From Micrococcus cohnii (GTDB lineage: Bacteria; Actinomycetota; Actinomycetes; Actinomycetales; Micrococcaceae), in the NCBI RefSeq assembly GCF_014205175.1, contig NZ_JACHNA010000001.1, positions 2,046,001-2,110,000 of the forward strand: a stretch of DNA of 64,000 nt, written 5' to 3'. The notes under the pieces are model-generated. The model was given only the letters and a program-made list of their open reading frames with translations. It searched no databases and was not told the origin of the DNA. The translations under genes and the position numbers were made by a program. Position 1 is the stretch's first letter. Each line of letters begins with the position of its first letter. Positions 17,606 through 27,404 of the stretch are shown here, piece by piece.

Positions 17606-19000
17606 CTAGCGGGTCCAGGTCGGGATGGTCCCGAGGGCCTCGGAGAGGGTGCTGACCTCGGCCACCGTGAACCCGGCCGGGATCTGCCCGAGCGGTTCGG
17701 GCGAGCGGGGCACCAGGGCGCGGGTGAAGCCGAGTCGGGCGGCCTCGCGCACGCGGCGACCGATCCCGGGCACCGGACGCACCTCCCCGGCCAGGCCGAG
17801 CTCGCCGACGGCGATCATGCCCGCGGGGACGGGGGCCCCGAGCTTGGCCGAGGCCACGGCCACGGCGACGGCGAGGTCCGAAGCGGGCTCGGCCAGGCGC
17901 ACGCCGCCGACGGTGGCGACGTAGCAGTCGTCCTGCGCGAGGGCGAAGCGGGCGCGGCGTTGCAGCACGGCCATGAGCATGTGGACGCGGGCGGCGTCCA
18001 CGCCCGAGACGGTGCGACGCGGGCTCCCTCCGGCCGAGGGGGTCAGCAGGGACTGCACCTCGGCCACCAGGGGTCTTCGCCCCTCGAGGGTCACCGTCAC
18101 GCAGGTGCCCTCGACCGGGTCCTGGGTTCCGGAGAGGAACAGGCCGGAGGGATCGTCGAGGGATTCGATGCCGTCCTCGCGCAGGTCGAAGCAGCCGACC
18201 TCGTCGGTGGGGCCGAAACGGTTCTTCACGGCGCGCACCAAGCGCAGACGTGAGTGCCGGTCTCCCTCGAACTGGCAGACGACGTCCACGAGATGCTCGA
18301 GCAGGCGGGGCCCGGCGATCGTGCCGTCCTTGGTGACGTGTCCCACGAGGATCGTCGTGATGCCCTTCTCCTTGGCCGTGCGGATCAGGCTGGCCGCGAC
18401 CTCGCGCACCTGGGTGACGCCGCCGGGGACACCGTCCACCTCGGCGGACTGCAGCGTCTGCACCGAGTCGACGATGACGAGCGAGGGCTCGATCCGCTCG
18501 ATCTGACCGAGCGCGCGGGCGAGGTCGGTCTCCGCGGCGAGGTGCAGGCTCGGGGCGAGCGCGTCGATCCGGTCACCGCGGGCGCGCACCTGCGCGGCCG
18601 ACTCCTCACCGGTGACATACAGCACGGGGCGCGACTCGCCCTGCCCCCGTGCGGTCTGCGCGGCGACGTCGAGCAGCAGGGTGGACTTGCCGATGCCCGG
18701 TTCGCCGGCGAGGAGGATGACCGCCCCGGGCACGAGGCCGCCGCCGAGCACGCGGTCGAGTTCGCGCACTCCCGTGGTGCGGAACGAGGCCGCAGAGGCG
18801 TCCACGTCGGCGATCACCGGGGCCGGCTGGGCGACGGTCGAGGCCTTCGTGCGTCCCGTCGTGGCCCCGCCGGAGGCCTCCTCGACGGTGCCCCAGGCCT
18901 GGCACTCCCCGCAGCGACCCACCCATTTCACGGTGGTCCAGCCGCATTCGGAGCACACGTAGCCGGGGGATCTTCCGCGCGAGGACGTCGTTCGAGCCAT
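17606..19000 (-). CDS. radA: DNA repair protein RadA
   Basis: A RecA-like ATPase that promotes branch migration during recombinational repair. The 464 residues show a C4 zinc finger (C16, C19, C30, C33), Walker A GEPGIGKST (about 99-107), the RadA-specific KNRFG motif, and the C-terminal Lon-like P domain (SPRRTVSGVD...AVAVASAKLGAPVPAG). Length matches the family (about 455-465). A longer in-frame GTG at 19009 exists, but the -10 places the transcript start at ATG 19000, where the family begins (MARTTS). Confidence 0.96.
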   Translation of the reverse strand: MARTTSSRGRSPGYVCSECGWTTVKWVGRCGECQAWGTVEEASGGATTGRTKASTVAQPAPVIADVDASAASFRTTGVRELDRVLGGGLVPGAVILLAGEPGIGKSTLLLDVAAQTARGQGESRPVLYVTGEESAAQVRARGDRIDALAPSLHLAAETDLARALGQIERIEPSLVIVDSVQTLQSAEVDGVPGGVTQVREVAASLIRTAKEKGITTILVGHVTKDGTIAGPRLLEHLVDVVCQFEGDRHSRLRLVRAVKNRFGPTDEVGCFDLREDGIESLDDPSGLFLSGTQDPVEGTCVTVTLEGRRPLVAEVQSLLTPSAGGSPRRTVSGVDAARVHMLMAVLQRRARFALAQDDCYVATVGGVRLAEPASDLAVAVAVASAKLGAPVPAGMIAVGELGLAGEVRPVPGIGRRVREAARLGFTRALVPRSPEPLGQIPAGFTVAEVSTLSEALGTIPTWTR

Positions 19001-19013
19001 AGGGCCCACTGTA
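19001..19013 (-). promoter_or_regulatory. Leaderless promoter of radA
   Basis: Minus-strand TACAGT (19013 to 19008) ends 7 nt before the ATG at 19000. It is the same hexamer and spacing as mutY, another repair gene. Confidence 0.6.
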
Positions 19014-19068
19014 GGGCTGCGGCGGAGACGCTAAGGCCCGCCCCTGTGCCGTGGGCGGCGTCCTGCCG

Positions 19069-20238
19069 TCAGAGCGCGGGCAGGCAGGCGACCGCGTCCT
19101 CGTGGCGGGCGCCGGTGGCCTCCATAAGATCGACGATCATCGGGCGCAGCAGCATGATGAGGGCCTCCCCATGCACCGAGCCGCCGCCGAGGCGGGCGGG
19201 GTCCAGGCGAGCGGCCGCCGCGCCCAGGGCGTCGCGGGCGCCGGCGAGGGCCTGGTGGCGCCCCGCCGCGCCCGGCTCGCCCAGCGAGCGGTGGAGCACC
19301 TCCACGGCGTCCGCGGCCTCGTCGAACCAGGCGGCGAGCCGCTCGGTCGCGTCGTCGTCGAGTCTTGCGTGGTCGATCAGGCTGACGACGCGCCGCGCCA
19401 CGATCCGCAGCGACCGCACCGCCAGGTCAGAGCGGTCGACCGCGGTGCCCACATCGCGAATGTACTCCCGGCGGCGGCGCTCGATGGGGGAGTAGCGAGT
19501 GACCTCGCGGGACTGCTTGAGCTCACCGCGCAGGTCGTCGATGACGGCCTGGGTGCCGCGACTGGAGACGAGGGCCATCCAGGCCGTGCGGGACTCGTTC
19601 TCGCGCAGGGCGGTCGAGAGGTCGCGCAGCACCGAGACCATCGGTGAGTACAGAGAACGCAGTCCGTGCAGGGCGCCGCGTCGCGTGTCGTGCGGCGTCA
19701 GGAAGGTGACCAGCAGGGCGAAGCAGACCCCGACGACGGCGTCGGCGCTGCGGGAGAACGGCCCGTCCGCGGAAGAAGGGAGAAGCACGACCAGCACGGA
19801 CTGCAGGGACATCTGCGTCGTGAAGATGGCTCCGGGGTCCAGGAACCGCGCGATCATCAGGGAGACGAAGAGCACCACGACCGCTTGCCACATACCGCGG
19901 CCCAGCGTGAGCATGAGCAGATCGCCGATCAGGATCCCCAGGGTGCATCCGACGGACACCTCGATCACGCGACGCATGCGCGGGCCGCGGGTGAATCCGA
20001 GGGCCACGAGCAGCGCGGTCGCGGCGAAGAGCGGCTCGGCGTGACCGAGCACGGCCTGGGCGAACCAGAAAGCGCCGACGGCGGCCAGCGCGGTCACCGC
20101 GGCCTGGCCGACGGACTGGCTGGCGCGGCGCAGGCCGGCGCGCCAGCGGCGACGCAGAAACGTCGTGATTCGGTCCCTGACGGGCTGTGACGCCACGTGG
20201 GGCACCGTTCCCGTGGCGGTGGAGAGGCGTTCTTCCAT
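19069..20238 (-). CDS. FUSC/aromatic acid exporter-like membrane protein
   Basis: A 389-residue protein whose first 190 residues form about six hydrophobic helices after a basic segment (RRRWRAGLRRASQ), and whose second half is a soluble, mostly helical domain with DRSDLAVRSLRIVARRVV. This fits the FUSC/ArAE (aromatic acid exporter) group; substrate unknown. TLGRGMWQAVVVLFVSLMIARF and QMSLQSVLVVLLP are typical membrane-core segments. Leaderless promoter; the gene is divergent from pstS, separated by 227 nt that hold the PHO-box-like array. Confidence 0.8.
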   Translation of the reverse strand: MEERLSTATGTVPHVASQPVRDRITTFLRRRWRAGLRRASQSVGQAAVTALAAVGAFWFAQAVLGHAEPLFAATALLVALGFTRGPRMRRVIEVSVGCTLGILIGDLLMLTLGRGMWQAVVVLFVSLMIARFLDPGAIFTTQMSLQSVLVVLLPSSADGPFSRSADAVVGVCFALLVTFLTPHDTRRGALHGLRSLYSPMVSVLRDLSTALRENESRTAWMALVSSRGTQAVIDDLRGELKQSREVTRYSPIERRRREYIRDVGTAVDRSDLAVRSLRIVARRVVSLIDHARLDDDATERLAAWFDEAADAVEVLHRSLGEPGAAGRHQALAGARDALGAAAARLDPARLGGGSVHGEALIMLLRPMIVDLMEATGARHEDAVACLPAL

Positions 20239-20251
20239 GAGACTCAGCGTA
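20239..20251 (-). promoter_or_regulatory. Leaderless promoter of the FUSC-type gene
   Basis: Minus-strand TACGCT (20251 to 20246) ends 7 nt before the ATG at 20238. Confidence 0.55.
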
Positions 20252-20283
20252 AGCGGAGCCCCGATTCGCGCAGGAAGTGTCCT

Positions 20284-20338
20284 GTGTCACCTCTGTGACA
20301 CCCCCATCGACTCTGTGTTTACCGTGTGTTCACACTCT
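20284..20338 (+). promoter_or_regulatory. Putative PHO-box array upstream of pstS
   Basis: Five consecutive 11-bp units in register: GTGTCACCTCT (20284), GTGACACCCCC (20295), ATCGACTCTGT (20306), GTTTACCGTGT (20317) and GTTCACACTCT (20328). Units 4 and 5, and more weakly 1 and 2, match the GTTCACC-type direct repeats bound by PhoP in Actinobacteria. The last unit would overlap the -35 of a promoter with CATATG at 20353-20358. This predicts phosphate-starvation induction of pstSCAB. Confidence 0.6.
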
Positions 20339-20355
20339 TCGGCCCGGAGGTTCAT

Positions 20356-20469
20356 ATGTCGCACGTACCGTCTTTCGAGTGCGGCGACCGCCGGGCACCG
20401 TCTCCAGTGGGCGGCCGCGCGCACCACACGCAGTCATCACCACCTCTTCGAAAGGGGCACCTTCCATGA
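20356..20469 (+). CDS. Possible leader peptide ORF overlapping the pstS start
   Basis: A 37-codon ORF (ATG 20356) is preceded by GGAGG at 20346-20350 with 5-nt spacing and ends in a TGA that overlaps the pstS ATG as ATGA. That geometry is what translational coupling would use. Against it: codon use is not clearly biased to G/C in third positions, the peptide (MSHVPSFECGDRR...) is not recognisable, and a transcript starting from the CATATG -10 would begin downstream of its ribosome-binding site. A TACCGT at 20320-20325 could give a longer transcript that includes it. Confidence 0.3.
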   Translation: MSHVPSFECGDRRAPSPVGGRAHHTQSSPPLRKGHLP

Positions 20470-21560
20470 AGGCTTTCCGCGTCGGCCGCTCTGCCGCACT
20501 CCTCTCTGTTGCCGCCCTGGCCCTGACCGCCTGCTCCTCCGCCGACAACGGCGGTGGCAACGGCGGCGAGAACGGCGGCGGCAACTCCAACGCCTCGGGC
20601 ACTCTCACCGGCGGCGGCGCCTCGTCGCAGGAGGCGGCCATGACCGCCTGGAAGGACGGCGTGAAGTCGGTCGCCTCCGACCTCACCGTCCAGTACTCGC
20701 CGGACGGCTCGGGCGCCGGCCGTGAGGGCTTCCTCGACGGTCAGTTCTCCTTCGCCGGCTCCGACGCCGCCATGGACGAGGAGGAGCTGGAGAAGTCCAA
20801 GGAGGTCTGCGGCGACAAGGGCGCGTTCCACGTGCCGGCCTACATCTCCCCGATCGCCATCGCCTACAACCTCGAGGGCGTCGAGGGCATCAAGATGGAC
20901 GCCGAGACCATCGCGAAGGTCTTCTCGGGCGAGATCAAGAAGTGGAACGACGAGCAGATCCAGAAGCAGAACGAGGGCCTCGAGCTGCCGGACAAGGACA
21001 TTACCGTCGTCCACCGCTCGGACGACTCGGGCACCACCGAGAACTTCACCGCCTACCTCACCGAGGCCGCGGGCGACGCCTGGAAGTACGACGAGGTCGA
21101 GGTGTGGCCGGGGGAGATCACCGCCGAGTCCGCCCAGGGCACCAAGGGCGTCGTGGGCCTGGCCTCCGACACGGACGGCGCGATCACCTACACCGACGCC
21201 TCCGCTGCCGGTGATCTGAACACCGTGCACGTGGGCGTGGGCGAGGAGTACGTCGAGTACTCCTCCGAGGCCGCCGCGGCCGTGGTCGACAAGTCCGAGC
21301 AGAACGAGGACGGCTCGATCAAGCTCGACCGCGCCACCGAGGAGGAGGGCGTCTACCCGGTTGTGCTGGTCTCCTACCACATCTACTGCAACGAGTACCA
21401 GGACCAGAAGACCGCCGACCAGGTCAAGGCCTTCGCTGAGTACGTCGTCTCCGAGGACGGCCAGAAGACCGCCGAGGAGAGCGCGGGCAACGCCCCGATC
21501 TCCGAGGACACCCGCAAGGCCGCCCAGGAGCGCATCAAGAAGATCTCCGCCCAGGGCTGA
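20466..21560 (+). CDS. pstS: Phosphate ABC transporter substrate-binding lipoprotein
   Basis: Binds inorganic phosphate outside the membrane and delivers it to PstCA. The 364-residue precursor has a lipobox (LTAC, C23), a Gly/Asn-rich linker, and phosphate-binding stretches GAGREGFLDGQFSFAGSDAAM and HRSDDSGTTENFTAYL, the latter holding the conserved SGTT loop. AAAGGGG at 20452-20458 supports the ATG. It heads a pstS-pstC-pstA-pstB operon in the usual order behind a putative PHO array. Confidence 0.96.
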   Translation: MKAFRVGRSAALLSVAALALTACSSADNGGGNGGENGGGNSNASGTLTGGGASSQEAAMTAWKDGVKSVASDLTVQYSPDGSGAGREGFLDGQFSFAGSDAAMDEEELEKSKEVCGDKGAFHVPAYISPIAIAYNLEGVEGIKMDAETIAKVFSGEIKKWNDEQIQKQNEGLELPDKDITVVHRSDDSGTTENFTAYLTEAAGDAWKYDEVEVWPGEITAESAQGTKGVVGLASDTDGAITYTDASAAGDLNTVHVGVGEEYVEYSSEAAAAVVDKSEQNEDGSIKLDRATEEEGVYPVVLVSYHIYCNEYQDQKTADQVKAFAEYVVSEDGQKTAEESAGNAPISEDTRKAAQERIKKISAQG

Positions 21561-21710
21561 TCCGGGCCCATTCGGCAGTGCTGCGCTCCAGCCGTCGGTC
21601 CCGCCTCGAGCGGGATCGACGGCTGACGTGCCGAAAGGGGCCGCCGCGGTCCAAGCGTCGTCGTTGTCCGTGCACACCGCAGTCCAGTGAAGGAAACTGA
21701 GGAAAGCATC

Positions 21711-22679
21711 GTGTCTTCCACCCCCGCTGAGTCGGCCGCCCCGCGGTCCTCGAACCTGAAGTCCTCTCGCGGCGGCGCCGCCGGGGACAAAGTCTTCTCC
21801 GCGCTCTCCCTGGGCGCGGGCATCCTGATCCTGCTCGTCCTCGCGTTCGTGGCGCTCTTCCTCGTCAGCGAGTCCTTGCCGGCGCTCATGCCAGAGGCGT
21901 TCGGGGAGGAACTGAAGTCAGCCGACTCCTTCTTCGACTACGTGTGGCCGCTGATGGCCGGCACGCTGATGGCCGCGATCATCGCGATCCTGTTGGCCAC
22001 GCCGGTGGCGGTGGGCGTGGCGCTGTTCATCTCCCACTACGCGCCGCCGAGGATCGCGCAGCCGGTCGGCTACGTGATCGATCTGCTCGCGGCGATTCCC
22101 TCCGTCGTCTACGGCGTGTGGGGCTGGCTGACGCTCGCGCCGATGATGGTGCCGATCTACTCGTGGCTGCATGAGTACCTGGGCTTCATCCCGTTCTTCG
22201 GCGGCTCGGTCACGACCACGGGTCGCACGCTGATGACCTCGGGCGTCGTTCTAGCGGTGATGATCCTGCCGATCATCACCGCCATGTGCCGAGAGATCTT
22301 CACGCAGACGCCGAAGCTGCATGAGGAGGCCGCGCTCGGTCTCGGTGCCACGCGCTGGGAGATGATCAAGATGACCGTCTTCCCGTTCGCCCGCGCCGGC
22401 ATCATCTCCTCGATCATGCTCGGCCTCGGCCGTGCGCTCGGCGAGACCATGGCCGTGACCATGGTGCTCTCCCCGGGCGCCTTCAACTGGTCGCTGGTCC
22501 AGTCCGGCGCCAACGCCACTATTCCCTCGGAGATCGCGCTCAACTTCCCGGAGGCCTACGGCATCCGGCTCAATGAGCTGATCGCCGCCGGCCTCATGCT
22601 GTTCGTGATCACCCTGATCGTGAACATGGTGGCTCGCTGGATCGTCAATAAGCACAAGGAATTCTCGGGGGCCAACTGA
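21711..22679 (+). CDS. pstC: Phosphate ABC transporter permease PstC
   Basis: First of the two permease subunits for phosphate import. The 322-residue protein has six transmembrane helices and the binding-protein-dependent permease EAA loop (EEAALGLGATRWEMIKMTVFP shortened from about residues 207-227). TIPSEIALNFPEA near the C-terminus is typical of PstC. GAGGAAAG five bases upstream favours GTG 21711 over the in-frame GTG at 21687. Its stop overlaps the pstA start by one base (TGATG). Confidence 0.95.
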   Translation: MSSTPAESAAPRSSNLKSSRGGAAGDKVFSALSLGAGILILLVLAFVALFLVSESLPALMPEAFGEELKSADSFFDYVWPLMAGTLMAAIIAILLATPVAVGVALFISHYAPPRIAQPVGYVIDLLAAIPSVVYGVWGWLTLAPMMVPIYSWLHEYLGFIPFFGGSVTTTGRTLMTSGVVLAVMILPIITAMCREIFTQTPKLHEEAALGLGATRWEMIKMTVFPFARAGIISSIMLGLGRALGETMAVTMVLSPGAFNWSLVQSGANATIPSEIALNFPEAYGIRLNELIAAGLMLFVITLIVNMVARWIVNKHKEFSGAN

Positions 22680-23860
22680 TGAGCACTGCATCGAACACGA
22701 CTCCCTCGCGGGAGAACACGGCGGCCACGCCGCAGCACAACTCGCTGACCGGTGGCCGAAAGCCCGGCTGGGTGTGGATGGCCGTCCTGGCCGGGGCCCT
22801 CGTCGTCGGCGTCCTCCTGACGTTGCTGCTGGGCGGCTTCAGCATCGCCGGCACGGTCATCATCGCCGCGATCGTCTTCGTGGCGGGCATGTTCATCGTG
22901 GACATGGTCATGGAGAACCGTCGCCGTGCGACGGACAACCTGTGGAAGCACCTCGTGTGGGGCGCGTTCCTGCTGGCGCTCGTGCCGCTGGTCTCCGTGC
23001 TCTGGTCGGTCATCGCCACAGGCCTGCCGACGCTCGTGAGGCAGCCGCAGGTCATGGCCTATGACATGGCCGGCGTGACCGGCGTGGACGACGCGGACTA
23101 CGCCGACGCCGGCAACCCTGCCGGGGGCCTGGCCGGCGGCTTCGTGCACGCCCTGATCGGCACCGTGCTGATCACGCTGATCGCGACGGTGATCTCCGTG
23201 CCGATCGGTCTGCTGACCTCGATCTACCTCGTCGAGTACGGCCGCGACGGCTGGTTCTCCCGCGCCATCATCTTCTTCGTGGACGTCATGACGGGCATCC
23301 CGTCCATCGTGGCCGGACTGTTCGCCTTCGCCGCGATGCAGCAGATCCTCGAACTGGTCATGGGCCCCGGCCCGGCGGCCCTGCAGTCCGTCCGCATGGG
23401 CTTCACCGCGGCCATCGCGCTGAGCGTGCTGATGATCCCGGTCGTGGTCCGCTCGACGGAGGAGATGCTCCGCGTCGTCCCGAACGAGCTGCGCGAGGGC
23501 TCCTATGCGCTGGGCGTGCGCAAGTGGCGCACCATCTCGAAGGTCGTGCTGCCCACCGCGATCTCTGGCATCGCCTCGGGCATCACCCTGGCGATCGCCC
23601 GCGTGGCCGGTGAGACCGCCCCGATCCTGGTGACCGCCGGTTTCGCCGCCGCGATCAACACGAACCCGTTCTCCGAGTGGATGACCGCACTGCCGGTGTT
23701 CATCTACCGTCAGCTGGTGTCACCGACCTCTCCCGCCACGGGCGATCCGTCGCTGCAGCGCGCGTGGGCCGCGGCGTTCGTGCTCATCGTCATCGTGATG
23801 AGCCTGAACCTGCTCTCCCGCATCATCGCCAAGTCCTTCGCACCCAAGACCGGCCGGTGA
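22679..23860 (+). CDS. pstA: Phosphate ABC transporter permease PstA
   Basis: Second permease subunit for phosphate import. At 393 residues it is longer than the usual 280-300 because of an N-terminal part with two or three extra hydrophobic segments, a form common in Actinobacteria. The core carries PIGLLTSIYLVEYG, DVMTGIPSIVAGLFAF and the EAA loop NELREGSYALGVRKWRT, then ARVAGETAPILVTAG. It begins at an ATG overlapping the pstC stop, so the two permeases are translationally coupled. Confidence 0.95.
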   Translation: MSTASNTTPSRENTAATPQHNSLTGGRKPGWVWMAVLAGALVVGVLLTLLLGGFSIAGTVIIAAIVFVAGMFIVDMVMENRRRATDNLWKHLVWGAFLLALVPLVSVLWSVIATGLPTLVRQPQVMAYDMAGVTGVDDADYADAGNPAGGLAGGFVHALIGTVLITLIATVISVPIGLLTSIYLVEYGRDGWFSRAIIFFVDVMTGIPSIVAGLFAFAAMQQILELVMGPGPAALQSVRMGFTAAIALSVLMIPVVVRSTEEMLRVVPNELREGSYALGVRKWRTISKVVLPTAISGIASGITLAIARVAGETAPILVTAGFAAAINTNPFSEWMTALPVFIYRQLVSPTSPATGDPSLQRAWAAAFVLIVIVMSLNLLSRIIAKSFAPKTGR

Positions 23861-23956
23861 CCGGGACGTGGCCGGCGCTCCCCGCGCCGGCCACGTCCAG
23901 TCCAGCTCTCCCAGACTCCCGCTTCGCCAAGCGATCCCGTAAAGGAAACTGCACTC

Positions 23957-24736
<780 letters not shown>

Positions 24737-24773
24737 TCCTGGAGGCGTCCTGGTCAGCGCGGACGCGACACCA

Positions 24774-24813
24774 CCGGCCCCGTCCTCCGACCCCGGTCGG
24801 AGAGCGGGGCCGG
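24774..24813. terminator. Bidirectional terminator between pstB and the Pit gene
   Basis: A compound stem: 9 bp (24774-24782 with 24805-24813), a small internal loop, then 8 bp (24785-24792 with 24795-24802) around a 2-nt loop. It lies between convergent transcription units. Confidence 0.65.
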
Positions 24814-24846
24814 CCTGTGTGCCGGGCCGCCTCCGAGGCCGACGGC

Positions 24847-25905
24847 TCAGGTGAACGCGAGGGCGAGCCCGGTGAGCCCGAACGCGGCGCCCAGACACAC
24901 GGCCGGCGTGGCCAGCCACCACCCGGCGACGCGGAACACCTGCCCCCACCGCACGGAATGGAAACGCTGGTCCTGGCCCGCCCCGACGGTCGAGGCGACG
25001 GTGGTGTGCGTGCTGGAGATCGGCACGTGCAGCAGGATCGACCCGAAGAACAGCCACCCCGCGGCGGATGCCGAGGCGACGGCGGCTCGCAGCGGGTCGA
25101 GGGAGACCAGGCGCTCGGTCATGGTGCGGCCGATGCGCCAGGACCCGCCGAGGAACCCGAACGCGGAACACACGGCGAAGGCCAGCAGTGGCGCCCAGAC
25201 GACGGTTTCGTCCAGGGGCAGATCGGACGGCACATCGTGGTGCAGCGAGTCGGCGGCAAGCACCGCGGTCCCCCAGAGCAGGCCGATCCGCTGCCCAGAC
25301 TGGATGCCGTGCCCGAACGCTGTGGCCGAGCTGGCGATGGAGAGGCTGATGCGTGCCCGCCGCTGCACCCGCACAGTGGAACCGGTGCTGCCCAGCCGCA
25401 CGATCGGCGGCACGAGCAGACGGGCGCTGAGCAGGGCGAGCACGGGGGTCAGGAGAAGCCCGAACACCAGCTGTTCGCGCATCTGCGGCCCCATCGACGC
25501 AGGGTCGCCGACGCCCGCGCTCACGTGCGCCGCGAAGCTCGCTCCCCACAGGCCGGCCAGCATCGCGTGGGTCGTGGAGCCGGGCACGCGCCGCCACCAC
25601 AACAGCAGGCCCCAGAGCGCGGCCACGAGGACCCCGACCGTCAGGACCAGAAGGCCGACGACGCCGTGGCCGTGGGCCTGGAAGAAGAACCGGACGTTGT
25701 AGGTGAGCAGCACGGTGCCCACGATGACCCCCAGCAAGTTCATCAGGGCGGCGGTCTGCACGGCGATGCGCGGGGTGAGCGCCCGGAACCGGGCGGCCAG
25801 GGCGACGGCGTTGGGGGCGTCGGTGAACGCGGTGACCAGACTCAGTGCGCAGACGACGAGGAACGCGGCGCCGAGACCGAGCGCCGAGCCGAGGTCGGCG
25901 GGCAT
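24847..25905 (-). CDS. pit: Inorganic phosphate transporter, Pit family
   Basis: Low-affinity phosphate importer of 352 residues with about ten hydrophobic helices. The paired PiT signature is visible: FTDAPNAVALAARFRAL near the N-terminus and SSTHTTVASTVGAGQDQRFHSVRW near the C-terminus. Its start ATG overlaps the stop of the DUF47 gene by one base, the usual arrangement in which the PhoU-like protein controls or stabilises the Pit transporter. It is convergent with pstSCAB, so high- and low-affinity phosphate uptake sit side by side. Confidence 0.93.
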   Translation of the reverse strand: MPADLGSALGLGAAFLVVCALSLVTAFTDAPNAVALAARFRALTPRIAVQTAALMNLLGVIVGTVLLTYNVRFFFQAHGHGVVGLLVLTVGVLVAALWGLLLWWRRVPGSTTHAMLAGLWGASFAAHVSAGVGDPASMGPQMREQLVFGLLLTPVLALLSARLLVPPIVRLGSTGSTVRVQRRARISLSIASSATAFGHGIQSGQRIGLLWGTAVLAADSLHHDVPSDLPLDETVVWAPLLAFAVCSAFGFLGGSWRIGRTMTERLVSLDPLRAAVASASAAGWLFFGSILLHVPISSTHTTVASTVGAGQDQRFHSVRWGQVFRVAGWWLATPAVCLGAAFGLTGLALAFT

Positions 25906-26534
25906 CACGACTCGCGCACCAGCACGGCCCCGAGGTGCACGTTCACCTCGTGCAGCGCCTGCATGGCGGCCTCGATCGCCCAAGCGATCTCGCGCTGCCG
26001 GTTGAAGTCCCGCTGGAGCAGATCGTCGCCGAGGGACGCGAGCCACTCCATGAGCACCCGGTCGGTGCGCCGGGAGGCGCGCAGCAGCTGCATCCAGGTC
26101 TCCTCGAGCGTGTCGAGGTCGCGCAGCTGCGCGGGCACGCGGCCCAGCAGATCCGCTTGCATGCTGATCGTCTCGAGCAGGTCCAGCGCCGGCTGGGGGA
26201 GCGAGTCGAATCGGCCGTGGTGCACCAGCAGTCCGCTGCCGACGACGCGCTGGACCGCCGTGTGGACGCCGGCGGCCAGCACGTAGAGGTCCTGGCGCGG
26301 CAACGGGGTCACATAGGAGCTGCGCAGGGCCGTCAGGAACGACATGAGCGAGGCCGTGGCGTCGGCGTCGAGATCGGTGAGCTCGCGTTCGGCGGCGTCG
26401 AGGGAGGCGCCGGTCGAGGCCGGCGTCTGTGCGACGACCCGGACGCACCGGCTGAGTGCGTCGGAGAGGGCGACCATATGCCGCAGGGCGGGGGTGTCGC
26501 GGGTGGTCAGCCACGGGGTGCGCTGCGTGCTCAC
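25905..26534 (-). CDS. PhoU-like DUF47 family protein
   Basis: A 209-residue, almost wholly helical protein. The helical bundle includes LTDLDADATASLMSFLTALRSSYVTPLPRQDLYVLA, with the PxxRQDLY stretch typical of DUF47 (Pit accessory/PhoU-like) proteins. It starts with GTG and its TGA overlaps the Pit start codon, so translation is coupled. The inferred role is modulation of Pit activity; metal binding, as in PhoU, is possible but not shown here. Confidence 0.85.
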   Translation of the reverse strand: MSTQRTPWLTTRDTPALRHMVALSDALSRCVRVVAQTPASTGASLDAAERELTDLDADATASLMSFLTALRSSYVTPLPRQDLYVLAAGVHTAVQRVVGSGLLVHHGRFDSLPQPALDLLETISMQADLLGRVPAQLRDLDTLEETWMQLLRASRRTDRVLMEWLASLGDDLLQRDFNRQREIAWAIEAAMQALHEVNVHLGAVLVRES

Positions 26535-26729
26535 GCGGGTCGGCCTCTCTGGGTTCGTGACGGCGGTGCCTCGTGCCGGCGGCGCGGCGTGCGCGAGGCA
26601 GGAGGGCGGCGTCGACGCGGTGAACGGGATCGAGTGTGATGCCGGGCCGGGAACGCCTCTCGGCGGAAGGCCGCTCGCAGCGGCAGAATGTTGGAGCCCG
26701 GGGTTACCAGCGGCCCGGCACCACAGGAT

Positions 26730-27404
26730 CTAGTCTAACGAGCCGTCCCGCCAGGCTCGACCGGCCTGCTCGAGGTGCTCGGCGGTGCTGAGCAGCCGCT
26801 CCGCCTGGACGGTCAGCCGTCGAGCGCGATCGGGGGAGGCGGCCTCGAGCCCCTCGGCGTGGTGCACCTGACCCAGCGCGACGACGCGGGCGTAGGCGGC
26901 GGCTCGCGTGAGGGCGGCGTCGAGGTCCGACCGATAGGCGCCGGTGAGCACGGTGGTGGTCATGCGGGCGAGCTCGGCGGGGCCGGGCGGCTCCACCACG
27001 CCGGCGACGGCCCGGGAGACCTGCGCCTCGCGTCCGGCTCGGAACCAGGCGGCCCAGCGTTCGCCGTCACGCAGCGTGGCCTCGTGCAGGGCGTAGAGCC
27101 GCCACAGCGCGCCGGCCAGGGAGACCGGCGGGGCGTCGGACCACAGCTCGGCGAGGGTGTCGATGCCGACCTCCTGGACGAGCCCGACCAGGCGGGCGAC
27201 GACCTCCGGGTCCTCGTGGTCGCGGCCGCCGGCGACGAGCGCGTGGGCCAGCCGGGACGCGGCGGCGGCGACCTCCTGGGGGTCCTGCCCGCCGGCGAAG
27301 CGGGCAAGCTCGTCGGGGGTGGAGACGCGGGGACGGTGGTGGCGGTGCAGGCCGGCCGCCGTGGAGCTGGCGCCGCGACCGGCGGCAGAGCGGTGGACGG
27401 CCAT
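26730..27404 (-). CDS. Conserved hypothetical helical protein
   Basis: A 224-residue protein with an Arg/His-rich start and a long Ala/Leu/Glu helical body. Recurrent features are DPEVVARLVGLVQEVGIDTLAELW, SLAGALWRLYALHEATLR and a C-terminal AERLLSTAEHLEQAGRAWRDGSLD. GGAAGGAG seven bases before the ATG supports the start. I believe homologues are widespread in Micrococcales but no biochemical function is known to me. It lies just before tRNA-Lys on the opposite strand. Confidence 0.75.
   Translation of the reverse strand: MAVHRSAAGRGASSTAAGLHRHHRPRVSTPDELARFAGGQDPQEVAAAASRLAHALVAGGRDHEDPEVVARLVGLVQEVGIDTLAELWSDAPPVSLAGALWRLYALHEATLRDGERWAAWFRAGREAQVSRAVAGVVEPPGPAELARMTTTVLTGAYRSDLDAALTRAAAYARVVALGQVHHAEGLEAASPDRARRLTVQAERLLSTAEHLEQAGRAWRDGSLD

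Noticed and set aside
20284-20301. GTGTCAC-CTCT-GTGACAC palindrome as a CRP/GlxR site
   Set aside because: The half-sites are in the opposite order (TCAC...GTGA) to the CRP consensus TGTGA...TCACA. The 11-bp direct-repeat reading fits better.
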